Shown here: positions 27,640 to 35,601 of the stretch, one piece after another
How positions within the stretch are numbered: position 1 is the stretch's first letter
Layout: the number at the start of each line of letters is the position of its first letter
DNA from: Salinigranum salinum
Lineage (GTDB): Archaea > Halobacteriota > Halobacteria > Halobacteriales > Haloferacaceae
Direction: 5' to 3'
Assembly: GCF_009176545.1 (NCBI RefSeq)
Contig: NZ_VTOJ01000002.1
Span: 1,240,001 to 1,304,000, forward strand
DNA length: 64,000 nt
Position numbers and translations under genes: made by a program
Notes under the pieces: model-generated
What the model saw: only the letters and a program-made list of their open reading frames with translations
Database searches by the model: none
What the model was told of the DNA's origin: nothing

Positions 27640-28310
27640 GCGACGAGACCGTCCTCGCGGTCGGCGCCCACCCCGACGACGAGGTGCTCGGTCCCGGTGG
27701 GACGCTCGCGCGACACGCCGATGTGGGCGACGAAGTGCACGTCCTGATCGTCACGGAGGGAACGACCGCACAGTACGACGACGAGTCGCTCGCCGAGACG
27801 AAGCGCAAGGAGGCACGACGCTGTGCCGACACGCTCGGCGTCGCGGAGGTCCACTTCGGCGACCTCCCCGACATGCGGCTCGACGACGTGCCGCACGTCG
27901 AGGTCAACGCCGTCGTCGAGTCGGTCGTCGACAGGATCGACCCCGATACGGTGTACACCCACGCCCGTAATGAGGTCAACCGCGACCACGTCGCCGTCCA
28001 CGAGTCGACGCTGGTGGCGACCCGGCCGACCTCCGGCGTCGACCGCGTCCTCGCGTACGAGACGCCCTCGTCGACGGAGTGGACCGGTGGATCGACACCC
28101 CGGTTCAGCCCCACCGCCTACGTCGACGTCGGCGACGTCCTCGACCGGAAGGTCGAGGCGTTCGCGGCGTACGAGACCGAGACGCGCGAGTTCCCTCACC
28201 CCCGGTCCGCGGAGGCGCTCCGCGCCCGGGCACGGACTCGTGGGACCGAAGCTGGGTTTGGCGCGGCCGAGGCGTTCGAACTCGTCGTCGATCGCCGGGA
28301 GGCCCCGTAG
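27636..28310 (+). CDS. PIG-L / LmbE-family N-deacetylase
   Basis: This 224-residue protein has the zinc motif AHPDDEVLGPGGTLARHA at residues 11-28 and the second site ARNEVNRDHVAVHESTL near 112, both hallmarks of the LmbE/PIG-L fold. Such enzymes remove acetyl groups from N-acetylated sugars. It overlaps legI by four bases and ends directly at the legG start, so it is embedded in the leg operon. Its likely target is an N-acetyl group on an intermediate or on the finished nonulosonic acid, freeing an amine for the formyltransferase two genes downstream. The substrate is inferred from position only. Confidence 0.87.
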   Translation: MSDETVLAVGAHPDDEVLGPGGTLARHADVGDEVHVLIVTEGTTAQYDDESLAETKRKEARRCADTLGVAEVHFGDLPDMRLDDVPHVEVNAVVESVVDRIDPDTVYTHARNEVNRDHVAVHESTLVATRPTSGVDRVLAYETPSSTEWTGGSTPRFSPTAYVDVGDVLDRKVEAFAAYETETREFPHPRSAEALRARARTRGTEAGFGAAEAFELVVDRREAP

Positions 28311-29465
28311 ATGCGACGGGTCGCCGTCGTGACGGGGACGCGCGCGGAGTACGGCCTCCTCGCGTCGTCGATGCGCGAGATCGAGGCCCACGCCGACCTC
28401 GAACTCCGCACCGTCGTCACCGGGATGCACCTCTCGCCGCGACACGGGATGACCGTCGACGAGATCGAGGCCGACGGTTTCGCCGTCGACGACCGCGTCC
28501 ACATGCAGGTCGACGGCGACACGGGGCTCACGATGGCGAAGTCGCTCGGTCTGGGGCTCTCGGGACTGGCCGAGTCGTTCGGCCGCCTCGACCCCGACGT
28601 CGTCCTCGTCCTCGGTGACCGCGACGAGGCGTTCGCGGCCGGGGTGGCGGCCGCCCACATGAACGTCCCTGTCGCCCACGTCCACGGCGGCGATTCGATG
28701 GACGGCGCGATCATCGACGACAGCATCCGCCACGCGCTGACGAAGTTCGCTCACCTCCACTTCCCGGTCTCCGAACGGAGTGCGGAGCGCGTCGAACGAC
28801 TCGGCGAGGAGCCATGGCGGATCACGACGGTCGGCGCACCCGGGCTGGACGCCGTCCTGACGGGCGAGTACACGCCTCCCGAGGAGGTCCGCGAAGAGTA
28901 CGGTCTCGATCCCGACCGCCCGCTCGCGCTCGTCGTCCAGCATCCGGTGACGACGCAGCCCGAAGCGGCGGGTGACCAGATGCGGGCGACCCTGGACGTG
29001 GTCGACGCGGTCGACGACCTCCAGGTGGTCCTCGTCTACCCCAACGCCGACGCCGGTGGCCAGCGTGCCATCGACGTGATCGAGTCACACCCGGTCCGTG
29101 ACCACGCGCTCACCGTCCGGAGCCTCCCGCGACGCGACTTCCTCGGCGTGATGGCCGCCGCCGACGTCATGGTCGGCAACTCCAGCAGCGGGATCATCGA
29201 GGCACCCTCGTTCGGCCTCCCGGTCGTCGACGTCGGACCCCGACAGTCCGGCCGGGAGCGGGCCGAGAACGTCGTCTCCGTCCCGCACGACGAGCGACGG
29301 ATCCGGGAGGCGATCGACCGCTGTCTGACCGACGACGCCGTCAGCGCGCGAGCCGCGTCGTGCGACAACCCTTACGACTACGGCGGGGCCGGCGCGCGTA
29401 TCGTCGCGCGACTCGCGGACGTCGACCTCGACGACCGACTCCACCGGAAGCGACTGACGTACTGA
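28311..29465 (+). CDS. legG: Hydrolysing UDP-HexNAc 2-epimerase (LegG / NeuC-like)
   Basis: This 384-residue GT-B-fold enzyme has the NeuC start VAVVTGTRAEYGLLASSMRE, then VVTGMHLSPRHGMTVDEIE, VLVLGDRDEAFAAGVAAAH, PVAHVHGGDSMDGAIIDDSI and the late VGNSSSGIIEAPSFGLPVV. It removes UDP and inverts C2, giving the manno-configured sugar used by LegI. It begins one base after the deacetylase stop, so it is clearly co-transcribed. An intact hydrolysing epimerase is the main reason to call the product legionaminic-type rather than pseudaminic acid, which uses a different hydrolase (PseG). Confidence 0.92.
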   Translation: MRRVAVVTGTRAEYGLLASSMREIEAHADLELRTVVTGMHLSPRHGMTVDEIEADGFAVDDRVHMQVDGDTGLTMAKSLGLGLSGLAESFGRLDPDVVLVLGDRDEAFAAGVAAAHMNVPVAHVHGGDSMDGAIIDDSIRHALTKFAHLHFPVSERSAERVERLGEEPWRITTVGAPGLDAVLTGEYTPPEEVREEYGLDPDRPLALVVQHPVTTQPEAAGDQMRATLDVVDAVDDLQVVLVYPNADAGGQRAIDVIESHPVRDHALTVRSLPRRDFLGVMAAADVMVGNSSSGIIEAPSFGLPVVDVGPRQSGRERAENVVSVPHDERRIREAIDRCLTDDAVSARAASCDNPYDYGGAGARIVARLADVDLDDRLHRKRLTY

Positions 29466-29607
29466 CGCGGGAAGAGCCAGTTGTCCAAGATATTCTCCGA
29501 ATTTTATATTTTTATCGATCGTTATATTCGGCGTGAACCGTCCGCCGAACTCACCCCGGTCGCGCGGCGCGGCATAACACTATACCGCCCAGAGACGACC
29601 TCCGGCT

Positions 29608-30549
29608 ATGCGAACGGTCTTGGTGAGCCACAACGACCTCGGGTTGGCCTGTCTGGAGGAACTGGATCGACTGGGGGCGGACGTACGCGCCGTCCTCACG
29701 CGCCCCGAACTGGACCGGATCGCCGACCAGACCGATTTCACCCGCTTCACCGACGGCCGCGACGTGCCGCTGCACCGCGTCGAGACGCTCAACACCGACG
29801 AGTGGGCCGATCGCATCGCTGGGTACGATCCGCAACTGCTGTTCGTCGTCGGCTGGTCCCGGCTCGTCGGCCGGTCGATCCTCAACGTTCCCTCGGTCGC
29901 GGCTCTCGGAATGCATCCGGCACCGCTCCCGCGCGGGCGGGGACGGGCACCGATCGCGTGGAGCCTGATCAAGGGACTCGACGAGACGGCGCTCACGCTG
30001 TTTCACCTGGTCGAGGCGGCCGACGCGGGCGACATCGCGGGACAGGTGCCGATTCCGATCGAGGTCGACGACGACGCCGCCTCCCTCTACGACAAAGTCG
30101 TCGACGCGGGGCGAACGCTCGTACAGGAGGCGTACCCGCGCTTCGCCGCGGGCGAAGTGCCCCGGACGCCGCAGAACGACGACGAGGCGACGTGGTGGCC
30201 GCGGCGGCGACCGGAGCACGGCCGGATCGACTGGACCCGGTCCCCACGGGAGGTGTACGACTGGATTCGCGGACAGTCACACCCGTACCCGGGTGCGTTC
30301 AGCATCCTTGGGGATCGACGCGTGACCGTGTGGGCGGCGAACCCACCGACCGACGAGCGCGCCTTCGTCACGCCCGGCGAACTCCGCTACCGCGATGGCG
30401 ACGTGCTCGGCGTCGGCGCGTGGGAAGGCGTCGTCGAACTGACCCGGGTGGGTGTCGATCATAAAGAGCTGCCGGCGGGTGCGCTGGTCACGGACTATGG
30501 GTTCGAAGTCGGCGACCAGTTTGCACACGTCACGGACGCACCGTGGTAG
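29608..30549 (+). CDS. Formyltransferase-family protein (sugar N-formyltransferase-like), atypical active site
   Basis: This 313-residue protein has the formyltransferase fold: an N-terminal Rossmann part, the loop LGMHPAPLPRGRGRAPIAW near residue 105, the Asp loop EAADAGDIAGQVPIP near 135 and a C-terminal OB-like domain. The classical Asn-x-His of the active site is replaced by Gly-Met-His, while His and the later Asp remain. It probably uses N10-formyl-tetrahydrofolate to formylate an amino sugar. It is separated from legG by 142 bases that contain AT-rich sequence, and a TATA-like CATAACACTATACC lies about 27 bases before the ATG, so it may have its own promoter. A second family member with the normal motif is at 33093-33800. 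Confidence 0.83.
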   Translation: MRTVLVSHNDLGLACLEELDRLGADVRAVLTRPELDRIADQTDFTRFTDGRDVPLHRVETLNTDEWADRIAGYDPQLLFVVGWSRLVGRSILNVPSVAALGMHPAPLPRGRGRAPIAWSLIKGLDETALTLFHLVEAADAGDIAGQVPIPIEVDDDAASLYDKVVDAGRTLVQEAYPRFAAGEVPRTPQNDDEATWWPRRRPEHGRIDWTRSPREVYDWIRGQSHPYPGAFSILGDRRVTVWAANPPTDERAFVTPGELRYRDGDVLGVGAWEGVVELTRVGVDHKELPAGALVTDYGFEVGDQFAHVTDAPW

Positions 30550-30575
30550 CACTGAGAAATAGTCCAGGGCGGCGC

Positions 30576-31100
30576 TCAGTCGGTGTCCGTCCGCGGCCCT
30601 TGCTGATACGCTTCCACCCCGCCCGGGTAGCCCGTCGGATTTGGATTGCCGACGAGTTCTCCGCCCTTGGGTGTCGTGTACAGCGCGTAGAGGAGGTCGT
30701 TGATGATGTGGTAGCGAACCTTCTGTGCGGTCGTTCCCTCGGGGTCGGGGTACGCACGGTCGCCGCCCGTCGCCCGGAGCACCTTGTCCCTAGTTTCGAT
30801 GTCGAGCGCGCCGAGTGAGCGGCCCGTCTCGCGCACACTCGTCCGTCTGACCACCTGGAGGGCCGACTTCAGTCCGGCGAGCCGCTCGTCGTTCGAACGG
30901 TACCGACCGACGACGTACGTCTCGACGAACTCAGCCGTCGGTTCGACGGCAGACGGGTAGAGAACCTCCGCGAGGTCGAGGAGCGACTCGATGTCGGCGT
31001 CGGTGAGCGCCCCATCCGTCTCGCCGGTCGTGAGGGCTGTCGACGCGACGATGCCGGTCCCAGCGAGCGCGAGCAGCGCATCCCGTCTCGTCAACTCCAT
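30576..31100 (-). CDS. Gluconate 2-dehydrogenase subunit 3-like Tat protein
   Basis: This 174-residue protein begins MELTRRDALLALAGTGIVAS, a twin-arginine signal, which sets the start at 31100 rather than 31172. The body (SLLDLAEVLYPSAVEPTAEF, LINDLLYALYTT-type NDLLYALYTTPKGGEL, then GYPGGVEAYQ at the end) matches the small subunit of membrane-bound sugar or gluconate dehydrogenases. Such subunits partner a GMC flavoprotein on the outside of the cell. A GMC oxidoreductase lies at 18523-20235 in this window, though without its own Tat signal, so export together is possible. It converges on the formyltransferase gene, 26 bases apart, and sits between the two halves of the leg region. Confidence 0.72.
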   Translation of the reverse strand: MELTRRDALLALAGTGIVASTALTTGETDGALTDADIESLLDLAEVLYPSAVEPTAEFVETYVVGRYRSNDERLAGLKSALQVVRRTSVRETGRSLGALDIETRDKVLRATGGDRAYPDPEGTTAQKVRYHIINDLLYALYTTPKGGELVGNPNPTGYPGGVEAYQQGPRTDTD

Positions 31101-31175
31101 GCGTATCGCTACGGTCAGCCACGAATAAGGGTTGTTGGTGTGACCGATACGTTCACGCTGATCGGATGACAAGTC

Positions 31176-31970
31176 TCATCGGTCGTACTGGAGCGTGACG
31201 GCGAGCGCCAGCATTGCAGCCACGCCGAAGACGAGCACGGCGTAGCGACCCTGTGGTCCGCCGAGGACGATGACCCACTCGGCGGTGCGTCCGAGGCGCT
31301 GACCGAACACCGCGACAGGCACTGTTCCAGCCGCCCGGTAGACGAAGCTCCCGAGGTAGCCGCCGCCGACCCAGACCGCCAGCACGCCGAACATCAGCGC
31401 CGTCTCCCGCGTCGAGAGCGCTTCGGTTTCGACGCGCCAGCCGCGGTCTCTGCCGACATCGGACAGGATCCACGCGGCCGGGGCACCGAGGAGGGCAGGA
31501 ACGAGGTTCTCCACCACCGATGGCACCACGGCGACGGAGAACGGGGCGACACCGAGCAGCTCCGACAGCCACGCCGCAGCCGCAGCCAACGCCAGCGTCG
31601 TGGACACCGCGGCCGCCACGTATCTGCCGAGCCATCTGTAGCCCTCCCGAGTCGCCCAGACACGCTGACAGACGACGACGGCAGTGAGTGCGGCGAACGC
31701 GTGTACTACTCCACCGGTCCAGTCGCCGAGGACAAGACCTGCCACGAGGAGGCCCACCACGAGCCCCCATCGTGCGGTCGCCCCGACGGCGACGGTTGCG
31801 AGAACGATCAGCAGTGCCAGGGGCTGTAGACTCGTTCCCCCGACCGCAGCGAGCGCCCATCGACCGACAGTGTCGACGAGGACGGTGACGCCGACGAGCG
31901 CGACGACGACAAGCAGTTCTGCGTCTAGATTCAATCTGTCGACGAGTTCGGTGTGATCGGTGTCAGCCAT
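31176..31970 (-). CDS. Integral membrane protein of unknown function
   Basis: This 264-residue protein has about seven hydrophobic helices (for example LLVVVALVGVTVLVDTVG, ALLIVLATVAVGATARWG, FAALTAVVVCQRVW, LALAAAAAWLSELLG, LMFGVLAVWVGGGYLGSFVY, YAVLVFGVAAMLALAV). The short N-terminal tail ADTDHTELVDRLNLDAE is acidic. No catalytic motif is recognised. It lies 75 bases upstream of the gluconate-dehydrogenase subunit-3-like gene on the same strand and might be its membrane partner, but this is only positional. Gene reality is likely from the hydrophobic pattern and codon use. Confidence 0.65.
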   Translation of the reverse strand: MADTDHTELVDRLNLDAELLVVVALVGVTVLVDTVGRWALAAVGGTSLQPLALLIVLATVAVGATARWGLVVGLLVAGLVLGDWTGGVVHAFAALTAVVVCQRVWATREGYRWLGRYVAAAVSTTLALAAAAAWLSELLGVAPFSVAVVPSVVENLVPALLGAPAAWILSDVGRDRGWRVETEALSTRETALMFGVLAVWVGGGYLGSFVYRAAGTVPVAVFGQRLGRTAEWVIVLGGPQGRYAVLVFGVAAMLALAVTLQYDR

Positions 31971-32097
31971 CTGTTCCAGTTGTCCCGTTTGCCCCGACTG
32001 TGCCTCGATTCGTCGGTTGTACAGAACATTCAGAGCGCGGTGTTAACGCTTTCTTCTCCTCGGTTCGGCGGCCGACATTACACGGGATGTCGAGCCG

Positions 32098-33045
32098 TCA
32101 CGGCAGGTCGAACGTGGCTCCGCCGTGGTCGAACTCGTTGCAGTCGCGGCGCGGGAGCGCGAACGGCTCGGACGCCGTCTTCCCAGCGATGACCCCCGAC
32201 TCGGTCGTGAACGCGGCGTCACAGCCGGCGTCGACGAGTGCGTCGATCGTCGCGTCGGTGAACGTCTCTCGACCGCCGTAGGGATACGCGAACGTCGACA
32301 CCGGTTGCGGACCGACCTGCTCCGCCACCCACGCGACCGACGAGGTGATCTCGTCCCGCTGGCCCTCGGGTGAGAGCCGCGAGAGGACCGGATGCGTGAC
32401 GGAGTGAGCGCCGAAGAGCATCCCCGCGTCGACCATCTCCTCGACTTCTTCGGTAGAGAGGTAGTAGTCGTCCACCGACGGCGACTCGTAGCCGTCGAGG
32501 CGTCGTTCGAGGCGGTCGAGCACCGCCTGGACGTCCCCCGGGGAGACGACGAAGTTGAGGAGGCGTTTGAACTCGCTCACCGCCGCGCCGGAGGACTGCT
32601 CACCGTACGCGTCGGCGACGCTGTCGGCACCGTCGAGGGCCGCGGGGTTCGCGTCGAGGACCGCCTCCAGTTCGTGGCGGAGACTGTCCGCGGGTACCGC
32701 GCCGACGAGCGAATGAATCCGGTGGACTGGCAGCGGACGGTCCGTGACGAACGGCCCCGTCGGGACGAAGAACAGCCCCCACAGGTCGCGACGCCGGAGC
32801 TCGGGCAGAACCCACTCGTAGTGGTCGACGAGCGCGTCGTCGAAGGTGAGCACGACGCCGTCCGGAACGCCCCGTTCGCCGTAGAGCCATCCGACGAACG
32901 CCTCCCGGTCGACGAAACCATACCGCTTCCCGAAGTGATCGAGCTGCCGTCGGAAGTCGTCGAGTGCGAGATGGTAGTAGCCGTGCGGCGGGCGGTCGGG
33001 ACTCGGCCGCACGTAGTGGTACATGACGGCGTGCATCTCGGACAT
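32098..33045 (-). CDS. NodB-type polysaccharide deacetylase (CE4)
   Basis: This 315-residue protein has MHAVMYHYVRPSPDRPP at the start, the metal-binding Asp-Asp in GVVLTFDDALVDHYEW near residue 65, the His pair in FGAHSVTHPVLSRLS near 217 and the late FAYPYGGRETFTD block. These are the ordered motifs of CE4 deacetylases, which remove N- or O-acetyl groups. No signal peptide is visible, so it probably acts on a cytoplasmic sugar intermediate. It follows a formyltransferase gene by 47 bases in the legF-led operon. Together they look like a deacetylate-then-formylate pair, parallel to the PIG-L deacetylase and formyltransferase on the other strand. The substrate is inferred. Confidence 0.87.
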   Translation of the reverse strand: MSEMHAVMYHYVRPSPDRPPHGYYHLALDDFRRQLDHFGKRYGFVDREAFVGWLYGERGVPDGVVLTFDDALVDHYEWVLPELRRRDLWGLFFVPTGPFVTDRPLPVHRIHSLVGAVPADSLRHELEAVLDANPAALDGADSVADAYGEQSSGAAVSEFKRLLNFVVSPGDVQAVLDRLERRLDGYESPSVDDYYLSTEEVEEMVDAGMLFGAHSVTHPVLSRLSPEGQRDEITSSVAWVAEQVGPQPVSTFAYPYGGRETFTDATIDALVDAGCDAAFTTESGVIAGKTASEPFALPRRDCNEFDHGGATFDLP

Positions 33046-33092
33046 CGTCAGTCGGTCGTGGGTCGACCCGCTTGAGCGTTCGTGTTCTTCGG

Positions 33093-33800
33093 TCAGTACG
33101 ACGACAGCGTGCCGTACGTCTCCTCTCCGCTCGATCCGTCCGCCGGCCGGATCGAGAGGTCGAGGTAGTACTCCGCTCCGTCGACCTCGATGCGCGCGTT
33201 GTCGAACGGGGGGAACGTCAGCGCGCGCAGCCGGTCGAGCAGGTCGACGACGCGAACCTCCTCGTCGGGATCGAGTTCACAGAGGTCCAGAAACTCCGCT
33301 TTCCGGTGATAGTCCCCCTCGGCCGGCTGTGTCACCCCCTCGACCGTCCCCGCCTCGACGTCCGGCCACACCGCTCGAAAGAGTTCCACGCACACCCGCT
33401 CGACGCGGCGGTAGACGTCTTTACCGGTGTCGGCGAACGACGTTTCGACCTCGCGCGTCGCGACGATGTCTCCCGTGTCGACCCCTTCGTCCATGTAGTG
33501 TACCGTCGCACCCGCCGGATGGTCGTCGACGATGCTCCAGACGTTCGGGTTGAAGCCGCGCGTGTCGGGGAGAACACCGGGGTGGACGTTGAGACAGCCC
33601 TCGTCGGGGACGGCGAGGACGTCCGGCGGGACGATATGGGTGAATCCCGCCGCGACGACGACGTCGGGGTCGATGGTCGAAACGAGGTCCAGCTGTGACT
33701 CCTCGGTCAGGAGCGCCCGCACGTCGACACCGTCGCGGTCACAGAGCCAGTCGTAGATCTCCCGGCCGTAGTTGTTCGTGCCGAGGAAGACGACGTCCAT
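33093..33800 (-). CDS. Formyltransferase-family protein with canonical N-x-H motif
   Basis: This 235-residue protein begins MDVVFLGTNNYGREIYDWL. The active-site loop is EGCLNVHPGVLPDTRG, with the Asn-x-His pair conserved near residue 94, and the Asp loop is YMDEGVDTGDIVATREV. The C-terminal part (FPPFDNARIEVDGAEYYL) is a short beta extension, smaller than the OB domain of tRNA formyltransferases. It should transfer a formyl group from N10-formyl-tetrahydrofolate to an amino sugar. It lies 62 bases after the Gfo/Idh gene and 47 bases before the NodB-type deacetylase gene. Sugar versus tRNA substrate is decided by the neighbours and by the short length. Confidence 0.87.
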   Translation of the reverse strand: MDVVFLGTNNYGREIYDWLCDRDGVDVRALLTEESQLDLVSTIDPDVVVAAGFTHIVPPDVLAVPDEGCLNVHPGVLPDTRGFNPNVWSIVDDHPAGATVHYMDEGVDTGDIVATREVETSFADTGKDVYRRVERVCVELFRAVWPDVEAGTVEGVTQPAEGDYHRKAEFLDLCELDPDEEVRVVDLLDRLRALTFPPFDNARIEVDGAEYYLDLSIRPADGSSGEETYGTLSSY

Positions 33801-33862
33801 GCGTATCCCTCTCGGTATGCAGTGTAATCCGTATGACGGTCCCCGGTCGCTTCGAGCGAGTG

Positions 33863-34792
33863 TCAGATCTCGACCGAATCGATGGCGACCCGGTCACCCG
33901 TGTCGAGCGCGCGCCGTCCCGCGACGACGACCCGCATCCGCTCTAGCGTCTCCGTGGGCGGAACCGCCGGCTCGCCGCTACGCACTTGTCCGACGAACTC
34001 CCAGAGTAGCCGGCGGAACGCGCGGAAGTTGTCGCGGATGGGGTGGCGGGTCACCTGTTCGCTCCCGTACAGCTCGACGTCGAACGTCATCGCCGCGTCA
34101 CCGAGCGCGTCGATCTGGACGAGCGGCCCGTCGTCGGTCTCGACCGCGACCGATTCGTGTGGGGCGTCGGCCGGGCGGACGGACACCGGGTCGGCGTCGA
34201 CGACGTTGAAGATCGCATCGAGCATGTGGACGCTGTAGCGGTCCCAGTCCTTGATGACCGTCCCGCGGACGAGTTTCAGCCCCCCGTAGTCCGCGAGGTT
34301 CGCCCGCGGCGTGTCGAGTTCGCGGGCGTAGCGCATGCCGGAGCAGGACATGAGCAGCCCCGATTCGAGATGAGGACGCATCCACGCGAGTTCGTCGACG
34401 TCGAGCGAGAGGGGTTTGTCGACGAACGTCGTGACGCCCGCCTCGAGGAACGGCCGTGCGAAGTCGGCGTGCGTCTCGTGGTCGTCGCGGGCGACGACGA
34501 CGGCGTCGACGGCGTCGACCATCTCCGTGAACCCCTCCGGGGCGTTCGGGATGCCGCTGGCCGCTCGAAGCCGTTCGGTCTCGGCGTCGTCCTGGGTCCA
34601 CACGTGCGTAAACTGCGCGCTGTCGAACCCGACCTCCGAGGGGTGTTTCTCCCGGACGTAGTCGTGGATGACGTCCCAGCCCGACGCTGCGAGGCCGTCG
34701 TCGTCGTAGCCGTTGACGATGGCCGAAAAGGAGTACGGGTGGCCGTTGCCCTCGCTGACGCCGATGAGGCCGAGTGAAAGCGGGTCGGTCAC
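33863..34792 (-). CDS. Gfo/Idh/MocA-family NAD(P) oxidoreductase
   Basis: This 309-residue protein starts at a GTG at 34792 that overlaps the stop of the upstream SDR gene by GTGA, so the 16 residues before it are not used. The Rossmann start is LGLIGVSEGNGHPYSF, and the conserved block TTFVDKPLSLDVDELAWM (the EKP/DKP motif) lies near residue 120. The second domain holds GGLKLVRGTVIKDWDRYSVH. It would oxidise or reduce a sugar hydroxyl or keto group. Position between the PtmA-like SDR and formyltransferase genes ties it to nonulosonate or precursor synthesis. The exact step is unknown. Confidence 0.83.
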   Translation of the reverse strand: MTDPLSLGLIGVSEGNGHPYSFSAIVNGYDDDGLAASGWDVIHDYVREKHPSEVGFDSAQFTHVWTQDDAETERLRAASGIPNAPEGFTEMVDAVDAVVVARDDHETHADFARPFLEAGVTTFVDKPLSLDVDELAWMRPHLESGLLMSCSGMRYARELDTPRANLADYGGLKLVRGTVIKDWDRYSVHMLDAIFNVVDADPVSVRPADAPHESVAVETDDGPLVQIDALGDAAMTFDVELYGSEQVTRHPIRDNFRAFRRLLWEFVGQVRSGEPAVPPTETLERMRVVVAGRRALDTGDRVAIDSVEI

Positions 34793-35601
34793 CACGTCGT
34801 CCACCCCCCGTCGAGGAGGATGTTCTGTCCAGTCATCCACTTGCTCGCATCCGATGCGAGGTAGACGATGATGCCTTTCATATCCGTCTCGTCACCCATG
34901 CGGCCGAGCGGGGTCCGGAACTCGTACTCGGGGACGAACACGTCCGTGTAATCCTCGACACCCTCCATCTCCTCGCTGTAAAACCCACCCGGGCTGACCG
35001 AGTTCACCCGGATCCCCTCGTCGGCGACGTAGGAGGCGAGCCAGCGGGTGAACTGGATGACTCCCGCCTTCGCCGCGCCGTACGTCGGCGGGTTGTTGAT
35101 GTCGGCATCACCGTACATCCGGTGGTCCGGCGCGACCACGCCGTAGATGCTCCCGATGTTAACGATACTTCCATAGTCACTCTCGCGGAGGTGCGGGAGG
35201 GCGTTCTGTGCACAGAGGAACGCCTGGGTGACACATCCCTCGAGCGTCCGCTCCCACTCCTCGACGGTCAGCTCCTCGAAGTCGACGCCGTAGCCGCGGG
35301 CGTCGTACGCGTTGTTGACGAGGATGTCGATCCCGCCGAAGGCGTCGACCACTTCCTCGACCATCCGTTCGACGGACCCCTCATCCGTCACGTCGACCTC
35401 GACTGCCATGGCTTCGTTGTGTTCGACCGACAGCGCGTCCGCTTTCTCGGCGCACTTCTCGTAGGTTCGCGCCGCCACGACGACGTTCGCCCCCGCCTCT
35501 GCGAGCGCGTCACACATCTGCGAGCCGAGCTGGCCGTAGCCGCCCGTGACGACCGCTACTCGTCCTTCGAGGTCGAACAGGTCCCAAATAGTCTCAGTCA
35601 C
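34789..35601 (-). CDS. Short-chain dehydrogenase, PtmA-like
   Basis: This 270-residue SDR starts at the GTG at 35601, inside the legF stop region (8-base overlap), giving MTETIWDLFDLEGRVAVVTG. It has the NAD loop TGGYGQLGSQM, NNAYDARGYG, the SIVNIGSIYGVVAPDHRMYG block, the catalytic Tyr and Lys in TYGAAKAGVIQF and the final MTGQNILLDGGWTTW. The IGSIYG..APDxxxY pattern is typical of PtmA proteins paired with PtmB/LegF in Campylobacter-type legionaminic acid clusters. A paralogue lies at 42699-43475 and a broken relative at 36405-36525. Upstream frame residues before the GTG overlap legF and are not used. Confidence 0.87.
   Translation of the reverse strand: MTETIWDLFDLEGRVAVVTGGYGQLGSQMCDALAEAGANVVVAARTYEKCAEKADALSVEHNEAMAVEVDVTDEGSVERMVEEVVDAFGGIDILVNNAYDARGYGVDFEELTVEEWERTLEGCVTQAFLCAQNALPHLRESDYGSIVNIGSIYGVVAPDHRMYGDADINNPPTYGAAKAGVIQFTRWLASYVADEGIRVNSVSPGGFYSEEMEGVEDYTDVFVPEYEFRTPLGRMGDETDMKGIIVYLASDASKWMTGQNILLDGGWTTW

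Noticed and set aside
27123..28943. 606-codon minus-strand frame opposite legI, PIG-L and legG
   Set aside because: Antisense shadow without motifs; the plus-strand genes carry complete family signatures.
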